Shown in pieces: positions 31,830 through 45,142 of a stretch of 45,142 nucleotides of DNA. This DNA comes from Sphingomonadales bacterium BRH_c3 (GTDB lineage Bacteria > Pseudomonadota > Alphaproteobacteria > Sphingomonadales > Sphingomonadaceae): the NCBI GenBank assembly GCA_001515985.1, contig LOET01000023.1, positions 1 through 45,142 on the forward strand, read 5' to 3'. A program made the translations under genes and the position numbers. Position 1 is the stretch's first letter; each line of letters begins with the position of its first letter. The notes under the pieces were generated by a model. It was not told the origin of the DNA and did no database searches. It saw nothing but the letters and a program-made list of their open reading frames with translations.

Positions 31830-33716
31830 ATGGCACTTTCCCCGCAGTGGCTTGACGAATTGCGCGCACGGGTGACGCTTTCCAGCGTCATCATGCGCAC
31901 GACCAAGCTCCAGCGCGCGGGGCGCGAGTGGAAGGCCTGTTGCCCGTTCCACAACGAAAAGTCGCCCAGCTTCACCGTCAATGACGAGAAGGGCTTCTAT
32001 CACTGCTTCGGCTGCGGGGCGCATGGCGATGTGATCCGCTGGATGACCGACCAGCGCGGTTTGCAGTTCATGGATGCGGTGAAAGAACTGGCGCAGCAGG
32101 CGGGAATGGAAGTGCCCCGCCCCGATCCGCGCGAGGCGCAGCAAGCCGAAAAGCGCGCCACGCTGGTCGATGCGATGGAGGCGGCTCAGGAATGGTTTGC
32201 CGGGAATCTGCATGGCCCCGATGGTGAGCGCGCGCGTGAATATCTGCGCACCCGCGGTTTCAGCCGCCGTATCGTCGAGCAATTCGGTTTTGGCTATGCG
32301 CCAGACAGCAAGGTTTCAATGAAGGGTGCGCTGTCGCAATTTGACGAGGCGATGCTGGTCGAAACCGGCCTGCTCATCAGCGTGGATGACAAGCCGCCTT
32401 ACGACCGTTTCCGCGACCGGCTGATGCTGCCGATCCATGACGCGCGCGGGCGGGTAATTGCGTTTGGCGGGCGCATTCTTGAAAACCGGGAAGGCGCGGC
32501 GAAATATCTCAATTCTCCCGACACGCCTTTGTTCGACAAGGGCCGCACCCTTTACAATTTGCACCGCGCCGGACCTGCAAGCCGCCAGACCAACCGCATC
32601 GTGGTGGTCGAAGGCTATATGGATGTGATCGCGCTCGCCAATGCCGGGATTGCCGATGTCGTTGCGCCGCTTGGTACCGCGCTCACTGAAATCCAACTCT
32701 CCATGCTTTGGCGCATGGCCGATGTCCCGGTGTTGTGCTTTGATGGCGATTCTGCGGGCCAGCGTGCGGCGATGCGCGCGATCGGCCGGGTGCTACCGAT
32801 GCTGCAACCGGGCAAGAGCCTCTCAATAGTGCATCTCCCAAGCGGGCTGGACCCCGATGATCTGATCAGGCAGCAAGGCAAGGCTGCAATGGAGAAGCTG
32901 CTGTCAACGCCTGCCAGCCTGCTCGACACATTGTGGGCTTACGAACGCGATGCGCAGGAACTGCGCACACCTGAAGACAAGGCTGGGTTGAAAGCACGAT
33001 TGATCGTGCACGCTGACGCCATTCAGGATCCCGATATTCGCGCGCTTTACCGGCGCGAATTGTTGCAGCGCTTTTCCGACTTTGCCTTCCCCCCGCGTCC
33101 GCAGCGCCAATGGAACGGCACGGCCAGGCCCGGCTGGCAACAACCGGCGCCACGCCTGTCAGGCGATGTAGCGGCCCGCCTGCGCAAGGCTTTGGCGGGC
33201 GGCGCGCGCAATGACCTTGCCCGTGCAGTACTTCACGGCCTGCTGCGCCATCCGGGCGAAATTTTGCGCCATACGGAGGCGCTTGGCCGCCTTGCCCGGC
33301 TCGAACCGGAAATGCATGAAACTGTCGAAACTTTGCTGGAACTGTCAGAAACGCTTGATTCGCGGGCCGACATCGCCATATCAGCGGAGAAAGGCCTTCC
33401 TGCCCCACCGGATCAAAATCGATACGCTTTCCTGAGAGAAGGCACCAACCCGGTTGATGCGCGCGAGGAATTGGCTGAAGCTGTATCGCTGCTGGTCGAA
33501 AGACCGGCCCTTTTTGTTGCGCTTGAAGCAGCAAGGGCCCGGTTCGATAATGACCCGGAAGGGGCTTTCGCTGAACAGACCCGATTGCGAGAACGGCTAT
33601 CCGCTTTGAATGAACGCCTGAAACACTTCGGGCGCAAGAAGGCCGCAGTCGCGGCAAACATGGAAATTTCTCGCGAGCCGGCTGACGGGCCGGTCTCCGA
33701 CATGAAAACGGACTGA
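31830..33716 (+). CDS. dnaG: DNA primase
   Basis: Zinc finger CCPFHNEKSPSFTVNDEKGFYHCFGCGAHGDV; TOPRIM VVVEGYMDVIALANAGI. Confidence 0.98.
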   Translation: MALSPQWLDELRARVTLSSVIMRTTKLQRAGREWKACCPFHNEKSPSFTVNDEKGFYHCFGCGAHGDVIRWMTDQRGLQFMDAVKELAQQAGMEVPRPDPREAQQAEKRATLVDAMEAAQEWFAGNLHGPDGERAREYLRTRGFSRRIVEQFGFGYAPDSKVSMKGALSQFDEAMLVETGLLISVDDKPPYDRFRDRLMLPIHDARGRVIAFGGRILENREGAAKYLNSPDTPLFDKGRTLYNLHRAGPASRQTNRIVVVEGYMDVIALANAGIADVVAPLGTALTEIQLSMLWRMADVPVLCFDGDSAGQRAAMRAIGRVLPMLQPGKSLSIVHLPSGLDPDDLIRQQGKAAMEKLLSTPASLLDTLWAYERDAQELRTPEDKAGLKARLIVHADAIQDPDIRALYRRELLQRFSDFAFPPRPQRQWNGTARPGWQQPAPRLSGDVAARLRKALAGGARNDLARAVLHGLLRHPGEILRHTEALGRLARLEPEMHETVETLLELSETLDSRADIAISAEKGLPAPPDQNRYAFLREGTNPVDAREELAEAVSLLVERPALFVALEAARARFDNDPEGAFAEQTRLRERLSALNERLKHFGRKKAAVAANMEISREPADGPVSDMKTD

Positions 33717-33725
33717 CACGGACCT

Positions 33726-35789
<2,064 letters not shown>

Positions 35790-35863
35790 CTTTTTGCCAA
35801 TAGCTTGGTGATTTTCGGAACGGCTCGCTGGCAATCGGCGGGCCGCTTCCCTATGTGCACCCC

Positions 35864-36324
<461 letters not shown>

Positions 36325-36328
<4 letters not shown>

Positions 36329-37647
36329 GCAGTACCGCGCCTACCGCGAATTCCGACATCATGCACCGCTTCTGGCATGACAGCCTGGCTGAGGCCGACC
36401 CTGAGGTCGCGGCTGCAATAGCGAGCGAACTCAAGCGCCAGCAGGACAAGATCGAGCTGATCGCCAGCGAGAACATCGCATCGAAGGCAGTACTGGAAGC
36501 TGCTGGCAGCGTCTTCACCAACAAATATGCCGAGGGCTACCCCGGCAAGCGTTACTACGGCGGCTGTGACTATGCAGACGTGGTCGAGACGCTGGCGATC
36601 GAGCGCGCGAAAAAGCTGTTCGGCTGCAATTTCGCCAATGTGCAGCCCAATTCCGGCAGCCAGATGAACCAGGCGGTGTTCCTGGCGCTCCTCCAGCCCG
36701 GCGATACATTCATGGGACTGGACCTAAATTCGGGCGGCCATCTGACCCATGGATCGCCGGTGAATATGAGCGGCAAGTGGTTCAATCCCGTCGCCTATGG
36801 CGTACGCAGGGATGACGAACGCATCGACATGGACGATGTCATGGCAATCGCGAAGGAGCACAAGCCCAAGCTCATCATCGCCGGCGGCACCGCCTATTCG
36901 CGCATCTGGGACTGGGAAGCCTTCCGCAAGGTCGCGGATGCCGTTGGTGCCTGGCTGATGGTCGACATGAGCCATATTTCGGGACTGGTAGCGGGCGGCG
37001 CGCACCCCTCGCCCTTCCCGCACGCGCATGTCGTGACCACCACTACGCACAAGAGCCTGCGCGGCCCGCGTTCGGGCGTTATCCTGTGGGATGACGAAGA
37101 ACTGACCAAACCGCTGAACATGGCGGTATTCCCCGGCCTGCAGGGCGGCCCGTTGATGCATATTGTCGCGGCCAAGGCGGTGGCCTTCCAGGAGGCGCTG
37201 CGCCCTGATTTCAGTGCCTATGCCCATGCCGTAGTCGAGAATGCCCGCGCACTTGCCGCAAGCCTTGAGGAAAACGGTCTACGGATCGTCTCAGGCGGTA
37301 CAGACAACCACTCGATGCTGGTTGACCTTACCGCCAAAGACGTAACCGGCAAGGACGCCGAAAAGGGCCTCGACCGCGCCTGGCTCACCTGCAACAAAAA
37401 CGGTATACCCTACGATACGCGCAACCCCTTTGTGACCAGCGGCATTCGCCTGGGCACGCCTGCTGGCACTACGCGCGGCTTTGGCCCGGCGGAATTCCGC
37501 AAGATCGGCAAACTGATCGCCGAAGTGGTCGATGGGCTTGCCAAGAATGGCCCGGAAGGCGATGCTCAAATAGAGGAGGCCGTGCGCGGCCGTGTGTCAG
37601 CGCTGTGCGCGGCATTCCCTATTTACCCCGGAAGGATGACATCATGA
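36325..37647 (+). CDS. glyA: serine hydroxymethyltransferase
   Basis: [61 protein letters not shown]. Confidence 0.98.
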
Positions 37648-37862
37648 GCGAGAATGAACCTGAAGACCGCGGCTTGCTTGGCGATGCGAAGGTTGAAATC
37701 GTCGGCATGGCCAAACAGGGCGTCAAGCACCCATCGACCAAGCCGGTTTTGACCGGAGCGGCGATTGGTGCCGTGGCGGGCATTTTGCTGCCTGTGGTTA
37801 GCTGGCCTCTGGGCTTGGCAGCAGGAGCCGGCATTGCACTCTACTCACGTATCAAGAAATAA
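37644..37862 (+). CDS. small predicted membrane protein
   Basis: Start overlaps the glyA stop; glycine-rich hydrophobic hairpin [36 protein letters not shown]. Confidence 0.7.
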   Translation: MSENEPEDRGLLGDAKVEIVGMAKQGVKHPSTKPVLTGAAIGAVAGILLPVVSWPLGLAAGAGIALYSRIKK

Positions 37863-37870
37863 ACATCTGA

Positions 37871-38341
37871 ATGCGCTGTCCATTTTGTGCCCACGACGAT
37901 AGTCAGGTAAAAGACAGCCGCCCGACGGAGGACAACGCCTCGATCCGGCGCCGACGGCAGTGTTCGAGTTGCGGCGCTCGCTTCACCACTTTCGAACGCG
38001 TGCAATTGCGTGAAGTGACCGTTGTCAAAAGCGGGAACCGCCGCGAAGCCTTTGACCGCGGCAAACTTGAACAATCTGTTGCCCTGGCCTGCCGCAAGCG
38101 CGGGGTCGAACAGGAACGGATCGACCAACTTGTTTCGGGAATCCAGCGACAGGTAGAAACCACCGGCGATGCCGAAATACCCTCTGCCCGGATAGGCGAA
38201 ATGGTGATGAACGGCCTCAGGCAGATCGACAGTGTCGCCTATATCCGCTTTGCCAGCGTCTATCGCGATTTCAGCGAGGCCAAGGACTTCAAGGAATTCG
38301 CCAGCACGGTGCAGGAAGCGGCGCAAGATGGGACAAGCTAA
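37871..38341 (+). CDS. nrdR: transcriptional repressor NrdR
   Basis: [45 protein letters not shown]. Confidence 0.97.
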   Translation: MRCPFCAHDDSQVKDSRPTEDNASIRRRRQCSSCGARFTTFERVQLREVTVVKSGNRREAFDRGKLEQSVALACRKRGVEQERIDQLVSGIQRQVETTGDAEIPSARIGEMVMNGLRQIDSVAYIRFASVYRDFSEAKDFKEFASTVQEAAQDGTS

Positions 38342-39053
38342 CCAGCCTGCTATCGTCCTCGTCCGGCCACAATTGGGAGAGAATATAGGCAAGGCAGCGC
38401 GCGCGATGCTCAATTTCGGCCTGACCGAGTTGCGCCTCGTGACTCCGCGCGATGGCTGGCCCAATCCTGATGCTGGCCCTGCGGCCGCCGGGGCAGATAT
38501 CGTACTGGAACGAGCGAGGGTATTCGCTACCACCGCAGAGGCCGTGGCCGATTGCGCTCATGTCTATGCTACCACGGTGCGAAAGCGCGGAGTGACCAAG
38601 CCGGTTGTGAGGCCGGATGAGGCTGCACAGGCGATCCATGAAGAGCCGGGCAAGAGCGCGATCCTGTTCGGGCCCGAGCGTTCGGGACTGGAGACCGAAG
38701 ACGTCGCGCTCGCGCGCAGCGTACTCACGGTGCCCATAAATCCTGAATTCGGTTCTCTCAATCTTGCGCAGGCGGTGATCCTGTGCGCCTATGAATGGTC
38801 AAAACAAACCGGGTTGGTTCAGCCAACGGCAGATGAGGCAAACTTGCCTCCTGCCCCGCAGGAGCAGCTTGACGCGCTCATAGCCCATCTCGAATCCATG
38901 CTTGAGCCAAAAGGTTATTTCCTGCCCGATGCGCGGGCGGACTCAACCCGGCGCACGCTACGCACCGTGCTTACCAAGCCAGGCTGGAATCACCTGGAAA
39001 TCAGGACACTGCGCGGCGTGCTGTCATCGCTGCAGCGTCCGCCGCGCGGCTAA
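38328..39053 (+). CDS. TrmJ-like SPOUT RNA methyltransferase (TrmH group 1)
   Basis: [58 protein letters not shown]. Confidence 0.94.
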   Translation: MGQANQPAIVLVRPQLGENIGKAARAMLNFGLTELRLVTPRDGWPNPDAGPAAAGADIVLERARVFATTAEAVADCAHVYATTVRKRGVTKPVVRPDEAAQAIHEEPGKSAILFGPERSGLETEDVALARSVLTVPINPEFGSLNLAQAVILCAYEWSKQTGLVQPTADEANLPPAPQEQLDALIAHLESMLEPKGYFLPDARADSTRRTLRTVLTKPGWNHLEIRTLRGVLSSLQRPPRG

Positions 39054-39361
39054 TTCCTCGTCGCGTCCCAGATTTCCAGTTCATAGGCGATCGAAGTTTC
39101 GACCAGAAGATCCCAGATTTCCGCGATTTCCCTCTCTGGTAATCCGCGCGCCCGTGCATCCGCTGCGGCAGCGGCGATCACCGCGGCCTTGCGAACTTCG
39201 TCGCGCACACTCTCGCGAGTTGGCTTGATGCGTGCAGCAGCGCGCATATAGCCGAACCGGCGGGCGAGCAGCGCCATCAGCTCGCGATCGGTTGCGTCCA
39301 CTCCGGCACGCACTTGTTCCATCGTGGCGCATTCGTCAGGCAAAGTAATCGTCTCACTCAT
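39050..39361 (-). CDS. chorismate mutase (AroQ-type), paralog 1
   Basis: VRAGVDATDRELMALLARRFGYMRAAARIKPTRESVRDEVRKAAVI; start MSETITLPDECATMEQ at 39361. Confidence 0.9.
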   Translation of the reverse strand: MSETITLPDECATMEQVRAGVDATDRELMALLARRFGYMRAAARIKPTRESVRDEVRKAAVIAAAAADARARGLPEREIAEIWDLLVETSIAYELEIWDATRN

Positions 39362-39588
39362 GCCGCGTCCTCTGGCTGGTCGATAGACATTTGTCGAGGG
39401 GGCTGGTGCATCCACCTTCCCTTGCTCCCCACTTGACCTTGTGCGCAATCCTGCTAGACGCGCGCCTTCGCGAATTGGCCCTGCACCCCGGTGAAGCAGT
39501 GGCCGCGCCTGGTGTACGGCCAGACGGTGCGATGCCGGGTTGAATGGTCGCCATGTGGGGCGATCCAGCTGATTGAAGGATACGACTT

Positions 39589-40203
39589 ATGTCGAAGCGC
39601 AAAAGCGCCAAGTACAAACTCGACCGCCGGATGGGTGAAAACATCTGGGGCCGCCCGAATTCCCCGGTCAACAAGCGTTCGTATGGCCCCGGCCAGCACG
39701 GCCAGCGCCGCAAGGGCAAGGTCAGCGACTTTGGCCTGCAACTGCGCGCCAAGCAGAAGCTCAAGGGCTATTACGGCGACGTGACCGAAAAGCAGTTCAA
39801 GCGCACCTATCAGGAAGCGTCGCGCATGAAGGGCGATACCAGCCAGAACCTGATCGGTCTGCTCGAACAGCGGCTCGACATGGTGGTCTATCGCGCAAAG
39901 TTTGCGCCGACGATCTTCTCGGCCCGCCAGATCGTTTCCCACGGCCACATCTATGTCAACGGCGTGAAGTGCAACATCGCAAGCCGCCGCATTGTAGTCG
40001 GCGATGTCATCAGCCTGGGCAGCAAGGCCAAGGAAATGGCGCTTGTGATCGAGGCGCAGAGCCTCCCCGAACGTGACATTCCCGACTACGTCTCGCCCGA
40101 CGGCAACGACAAGGTGACCTTCACCCGCGTGCCTAAGCTGGACGAAGTGCCTTACCCCGTGACCATGGAACCGAACCTGGTGGTCGAGTTCTATTCGCGC
40201 TAA
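39589..40203 (+). CDS. rpsD: 30S ribosomal protein S4
   Basis: [55 protein letters not shown]4 domain [34 protein letters not shown]. Confidence 0.98.
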   Translation: MSKRKSAKYKLDRRMGENIWGRPNSPVNKRSYGPGQHGQRRKGKVSDFGLQLRAKQKLKGYYGDVTEKQFKRTYQEASRMKGDTSQNLIGLLEQRLDMVVYRAKFAPTIFSARQIVSHGHIYVNGVKCNIASRRIVVGDVISLGSKAKEMALVIEAQSLPERDIPDYVSPDGNDKVTFTRVPKLDEVPYPVTMEPNLVVEFYSR

Positions 40204-40228
40204 GATCTGACGATATCGTCACGCAAGA

Positions 40229-40259
40229 GGGCGGTCCTGCGGGGCCGCCCTTTTTCTTT
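40229..40259 (+). terminator. Rho-independent terminator of rpsD
   Basis: gggcggtcc-tgcg-gggccgccc (9-bp stem with one G:T) followed by TTTTTCTTT. Confidence 0.9.
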
Positions 40260-40276
40260 ATTGCTTCAGGAAGGCG

Positions 40277-40573
40277 TCAACCCCTGATCCAGTGCCACTC
40301 GGCAAATTCGTAAACGATTGAGCCTTCGACCAGGCGCTCCCAGATATCGCCGACGACATCGGCCGGGATGCCGTGCGCTTCAGCCTCGGCGACAGCCGCC
40401 GCGATGACCCCCGCTTTTCTCGCCTCGTCGCGCACCGCTTCACGGCTGGGCATGATACGGGCAGCGGCGCGGATGTAGCCGAACCACGTGGCGAGCATTG
40501 CCACCAGCGCACGGTCTAGCGCATCGACCCCGGCGCGCACCTCGGCCAATCTAGTGCAATCTTCGGGGGCCAA
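40277..40573 (-). CDS. chorismate mutase (AroQ-type), paralog 2
   Basis: VRAGVDALDRALVAMLATWFGYIRAAARIMPSREAVRDEARKAGVI; aligns without gaps to the 39050..39361 product. Confidence 0.88.
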   Translation of the reverse strand: MAPEDCTRLAEVRAGVDALDRALVAMLATWFGYIRAAARIMPSREAVRDEARKAGVIAAAVAEAEAHGIPADVVGDIWERLVEGSIVYEFAEWHWIRG

Positions 40574-40640
40574 GGGACTATCGTCATGGCCAGCGTCCTA
40601 GAGGCAGGATGCGCCTCTTGTCGAGGGCCTTCCGGTCACC

Positions 40641-42632
40641 TCAGTTGCCCGCCAGCGCCTTGTCGAGGAACGTACCAATGTCAGCCAGCATCTCGGCCCG
40701 CACTTTGCTGTCGTCGAGCGCGTGCTGTTGATCGGGATATTCGCGGTAGATGACCGATTTGCCGGCCTGGCTGAGCGCCTTCTCCATCTCCTGCGCATGC
40801 CGCACTTCGACATTGAGATCGCGCGTGCCGTGGAACAGTGCGACCGGTGCGGAAAACTTCTCTGCGTGGCGGCGCGGGCTTCCTGCGGCGATATGCGGAC
40901 CTTCCCCGACATATTCGCGCACGATCCGTACATTGGTGTACCCGCGCGCATCATCGGCCAGAAAGCCGAGGTCGGTCACCGGCGCAATCGCCACCACGGC
41001 CTTGAACAGCGTGGGATCGAGCACCTGCGATTGCAGCGCCGCATAGCCGCCGTAAGACCAGCCTGCGATGGCAAGCTTCTCGGGAACAGCGATCCCTTCG
41101 CTCACCAGCCAGCGGCCCGCATCATTGATGTCGCCGATGGCCACGTCCCACGCCTTGAACCCGTTGCGGCCATACCAGGCATCGCCATACCCGGCCGAGC
41201 CGCGGTAATTGGGCTGGAGCACGGCATAGCCCTTGGCGGTGAAGTACTGCACCAGCCAGTCAAAGCCCCATTCATCGCGCGCGGCAGGACCGCCATGGGG
41301 CAGGACAATGGCGGGCAGGTCCTTTCCGTCCGAACCCGACGGAAGGGTGAGATAGGCGGGGATCACCGTCCCGTCGCGTGCCGGATAGGTTACGGGGCGC
41401 ATCTGACCCATTGCCATCCCTTCGAGCCGCTGGCGAAGCGGCAACAGCGGCTCAAGCGCGCGAGCCTGCCGGTCGAAGAGGTAAACCATCCCTGGCTGCG
41501 TATCGCTCGATGCGATCAGCAACAACTTCTGCTCGTCCGCGCTGGCTCCGACGATGTTGACCAGCGGCTGATCGGGCAGAACCTTGCCAAGATCGGCGGC
41601 GAGCTTCGCCAGTGCCTGGTCGAAATAGACGATCTGGCGCTTTTCGGTAGCATAGCTTGCGCCCACCACGCGGTTCTTGCGGCCGATCCGGATCAGCCGG
41701 TCAACGTCAACATCGCCGCGCGCCATCAGCACCTTGCCCGTGCCCGTGCCATCGAGCGTCACTTCGGCAATCGCGTCATAGCCGCCCTTGCTGACAAAAC
41801 CGATCACCACATTGCGAGCACTGTCGACTGCAAGCGGGGTCATCCGCTCGGTGCTTTGCCCATCAATCAGGAGGGATTCGAGCGGCGACCAGCTGCTGCT
41901 GCCGGGCCTGCGGAAGAAATAGCGGAAGTTGCCGGTAAGGAGCCCGTTCGAATCCCTCTGGGCCTGCATCCTGATCCGCACCTGTCCTTGCTCGTCGGCG
42001 ATGTAGCGCATCGTCGCATCGTCGGGCTGCTCGCGCAAGCGCCGTCGCGCATTGGCGGTGTCGACCAGTTCGACCCCCAGTCCGCTCCGGACGTTGCCGA
42101 GCCGGGTGCCAATCGTGGTTTCCGGCACGAAGTTGCGCGTCATGAGGATCATGCCATCCTCGCCGGCCACATCGAGCGCGAGGACATCACCCCCGAATTG
42201 GTTGAAGCCGAGCGCGCGCAGCGAATCGCGCTGGCTGATCATTTTCACATTGGTCCCGTCGCAATTGAGCGCGATCAGCCTGTCAAAGGGAACCAACAAA
42301 CCGCCATCCCCGCCGCCCATGCCCGAAAACTGGCAGACGAGTCGCACATCGCTGGCCCATTGGCACCAGTCGATGTCGACGATCTTCTCGCTGTTGGTCA
42401 GCACCGGCTTGATCTCAGCGCCCTTGGTGAAATCGATGACGTTGACGATTTCGGTATGCTCTGGCCCGGCGGAGACGAGGACGATCTTTTCGCCTGAAGG
42501 TGACAGACTGATATCGATAACGTCCGATCGCGCGCCGAATATCTCAGCCTCTGTGACCCCGGGTTGTGCCGCCAGAGGCAATGCTGCACCAAGAATCATG
42601 ACCCCGGCGGCAAACTTCAGCAATCTCGTCAT
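40641..42632 (-). CDS. secreted S9 family (prolyl oligopeptidase-like) peptidase
   Basis: N-terminal signal peptide; IAGWSYGGYAALQSQ nucleophile elbow; C-terminal HALDDSKVRAEML. Confidence 0.94.
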   Translation of the reverse strand: MTRLLKFAAGVMILGAALPLAAQPGVTEAEIFGARSDVIDISLSPSGEKIVLVSAGPEHTEIVNVIDFTKGAEIKPVLTNSEKIVDIDWCQWASDVRLVCQFSGMGGGDGGLLVPFDRLIALNCDGTNVKMISQRDSLRALGFNQFGGDVLALDVAGEDGMILMTRNFVPETTIGTRLGNVRSGLGVELVDTANARRRLREQPDDATMRYIADEQGQVRIRMQAQRDSNGLLTGNFRYFFRRPGSSSWSPLESLLIDGQSTERMTPLAVDSARNVVIGFVSKGGYDAIAEVTLDGTGTGKVLMARGDVDVDRLIRIGRKNRVVGASYATEKRQIVYFDQALAKLAADLGKVLPDQPLVNIVGASADEQKLLLIASSDTQPGMVYLFDRQARALEPLLPLRQRLEGMAMGQMRPVTYPARDGTVIPAYLTLPSGSDGKDLPAIVLPHGGPAARDEWGFDWLVQYFTAKGYAVLQPNYRGSAGYGDAWYGRNGFKAWDVAIGDINDAGRWLVSEGIAVPEKLAIAGWSYGGYAALQSQVLDPTLFKAVVAIAPVTDLGFLADDARGYTNVRIVREYVGEGPHIAAGSPRRHAEKFSAPVALFHGTRDLNVEVRHAQEMEKALSQAGKSVIYREYPDQQHALDDSKVRAEMLADIGTFLDKALAGN

Positions 42633-42741
42633 GTGCGACCCCCTGTGTGTGACTCCCTGTGAGGGAATCTAGTCAAAGAGCTAGACGTGTAAACCGTTGA
42701 ATAGAAATTCAAACTGCTTGTGCTGCGTAAACATCAAATTT

Positions 42742-43878
<1,137 letters not shown>

Positions 43879-43886
43879 CTAGCGCC

Positions 43887-44654
43887 TCACGCTCTCAGGC
43901 GCCAGCCTGTCTTGAAGATAAACGCGATGATCGCGGTGCAGAAGGCCAGAAAGCCGAGCGTTATGGCAAGCGACACGCCGAAATCGACATCGGCGCTGCC
44001 ATAAAACGTCCAGCGCAATCCGCTGACGAGATAGACGATGGGATTGAATAGCGCGATCGTGTCCCATGGTTTGGGCAGCATATCGATCGAATAAAAGGTG
44101 CCGCCAAGAAAGGTGAGCGGGGTGAGGAAAAGCATCGGAATGATGCCGAGCTTCTCGAAATTATCCGCCCAGATGCCCAGGATGAAACCGAAAAGGCTGA
44201 ACGCAGCGGCCACCAGCACGACGTAAATGACTGCCAGCAATGGATGCGCGATCGAATAATCGACAAACAGGTGCGCGGTTGCGAGGATGATGCTGGCCAG
44301 GATCAGACTTTTCACCGCCGCGGCCCCGACAAATCCGATCAGCGTCTCAGCCACGCCGACAGGCGCGGAGAGCAGTTCATAGATCGTGCCGGTAAAGCGC
44401 GGCATATAAATGCCGAAGCTGGCGTTGGAGGTGGTTTCACCAAGTAGCGTAAGCATCAGCAGGCCAGGGATAATGAAAGCGCCATATTCAACCCCGCCCA
44501 GATCAGGCATACGGTTGCCGATCGCGGCTCCAAAGACGATGAAATAGAGCGAGGTGGTGAGTACGGGCGCCAGTACTGACTGGAATCCCGTCCGCAGAAA
44601 GCGCAGCAGTTCGCGGGTGAAAATCGACCAGGCACCGCGGAAATTGAACGGCAT
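43887..44654 (-). CDS. ABC-2 type transporter permease
   Basis: Multiple TM helices; GLLMLTLLGETTSNASFGIYMPRFTGTIYELLSAPV; FLTPLTFLGGTFYSIDMLP. Confidence 0.93.
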   Translation of the reverse strand: MPFNFRGAWSIFTRELLRFLRTGFQSVLAPVLTTSLYFIVFGAAIGNRMPDLGGVEYGAFIIPGLLMLTLLGETTSNASFGIYMPRFTGTIYELLSAPVGVAETLIGFVGAAAVKSLILASIILATAHLFVDYSIAHPLLAVIYVVLVAAAFSLFGFILGIWADNFEKLGIIPMLFLTPLTFLGGTFYSIDMLPKPWDTIALFNPIVYLVSGLRWTFYGSADVDFGVSLAITLGFLAFCTAIIAFIFKTGWRLRA

Positions 44655-45142
44655 CAGGCGGCCTCCACTTCATTGACAAGCGAGACGAATATGTCTTCGA
44701 GGCTGCTTTCACGCTGGTCGATGCCCGTGAAATCAATCCCTTCAGCGATCAGCGCCTTGACCAGTTCAGCCACTTCTGCCTTGCCCCTGCCAGTGCCGTC
44801 ACCACCCCGATAGCGAAGGGCGGCGCCCTCGCCCTCAAGTTCGACCGGAAAGCGTGCAATCGCAGCGGGCAATGCTGCAAGCGGCGCAGCCAGCGTGATA
44901 TGCGCTTCTGTTCGCCCAAGCCGCTTCATCATCGCGTCCTTTTCATCCACCATCAGCAAGCGCCCATGGTTGATGATGCCCACACGGTCAGCCATCTCTT
45001 CGGCTTCTTCGATGTAATGCGTGGTGAGGATTACGGTAACGCCGCGCTGACGCATCTCCGCGATCAACCGCCACATGCTCTTGCGCAGTTCAACATCGAC
45101 GCCGGCTGTAGGCTCGTCGAGGAACAGCAGGTCGGGTTCATG
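44654..45142 (-). CDS. ABC transporter ATP-binding protein (N-terminus beyond the window)
   Basis: The minus-strand frame continues to the window edge: HEPDLLFLDEPTAGVDVELRKSMWRLIAEMRQRGVTVILTTHYIEEAEEMADRVGII (Walker B, D-loop and H-loop). Confidence 0.94.
   Translation of the reverse strand, partial: HEPDLLFLDEPTAGVDVELRKSMWRLIAEMRQRGVTVILTTHYIEEAEEMADRVGIINHGRLLMVDEKDAMMKRLGRTEAHITLAAPLAALPAAIARFPVELEGEGAALRYRGGDGTGRGKAEVAELVKALIAEGIDFTGIDQRESSLEDIFVSLVNEVEAA

Noticed and set aside
40722-42497. 591-aa ORF on + strand opposite the S9 peptidase gene
   Set aside because: It is the antisense shadow of a clear peptidase CDS in GC-rich DNA; composition is His/Arg/Ala rich and no domain is recognisable.

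Overview
This looks like a mostly ordinary, gene-dense chromosomal segment from an alphaproteobacterium, probably Sphingomonadales/Erythrobacteraceae (inferred from gene content and order). It carries mazG, the hfq-hflX and dusB-ntrBC-ntrYX clusters, ispDF, lipA, parC, ribB-like/ribH, eno, a YqjD/YqjE-like membrane gene cluster, greA, carA-orf-carB, yqeY-dnaG-rpoD, rpiB-glyA, nrdR, rpsD, an S9 peptidase, tgt and an ABC-2 type exporter. I see no tRNA, rRNA, CRISPR, prophage or IS transposase. The points most worth a second look are: (1) an Hfq gene encoding two tandem Sm domains in an exact 79-residue register; (2) a ribB-type gene with an N-terminal XRE-like HTH, a GTP cyclohydrolase II-like C-terminus without its cysteines, and a perfect 14-bp palindrome spanning its putative -10 box; (3) a 72-bp nested-palindrome element inserted in frame in the carA interdomain linker; (4) two paralogous chorismate mutase genes flanking rpsD; (5) a NYN-LOTUS-like protein; (6) an uncharacterised membrane-anchored ORF coupled between carA and carB. 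Domain and family calls come from motif recognition by eye; no database search was possible.
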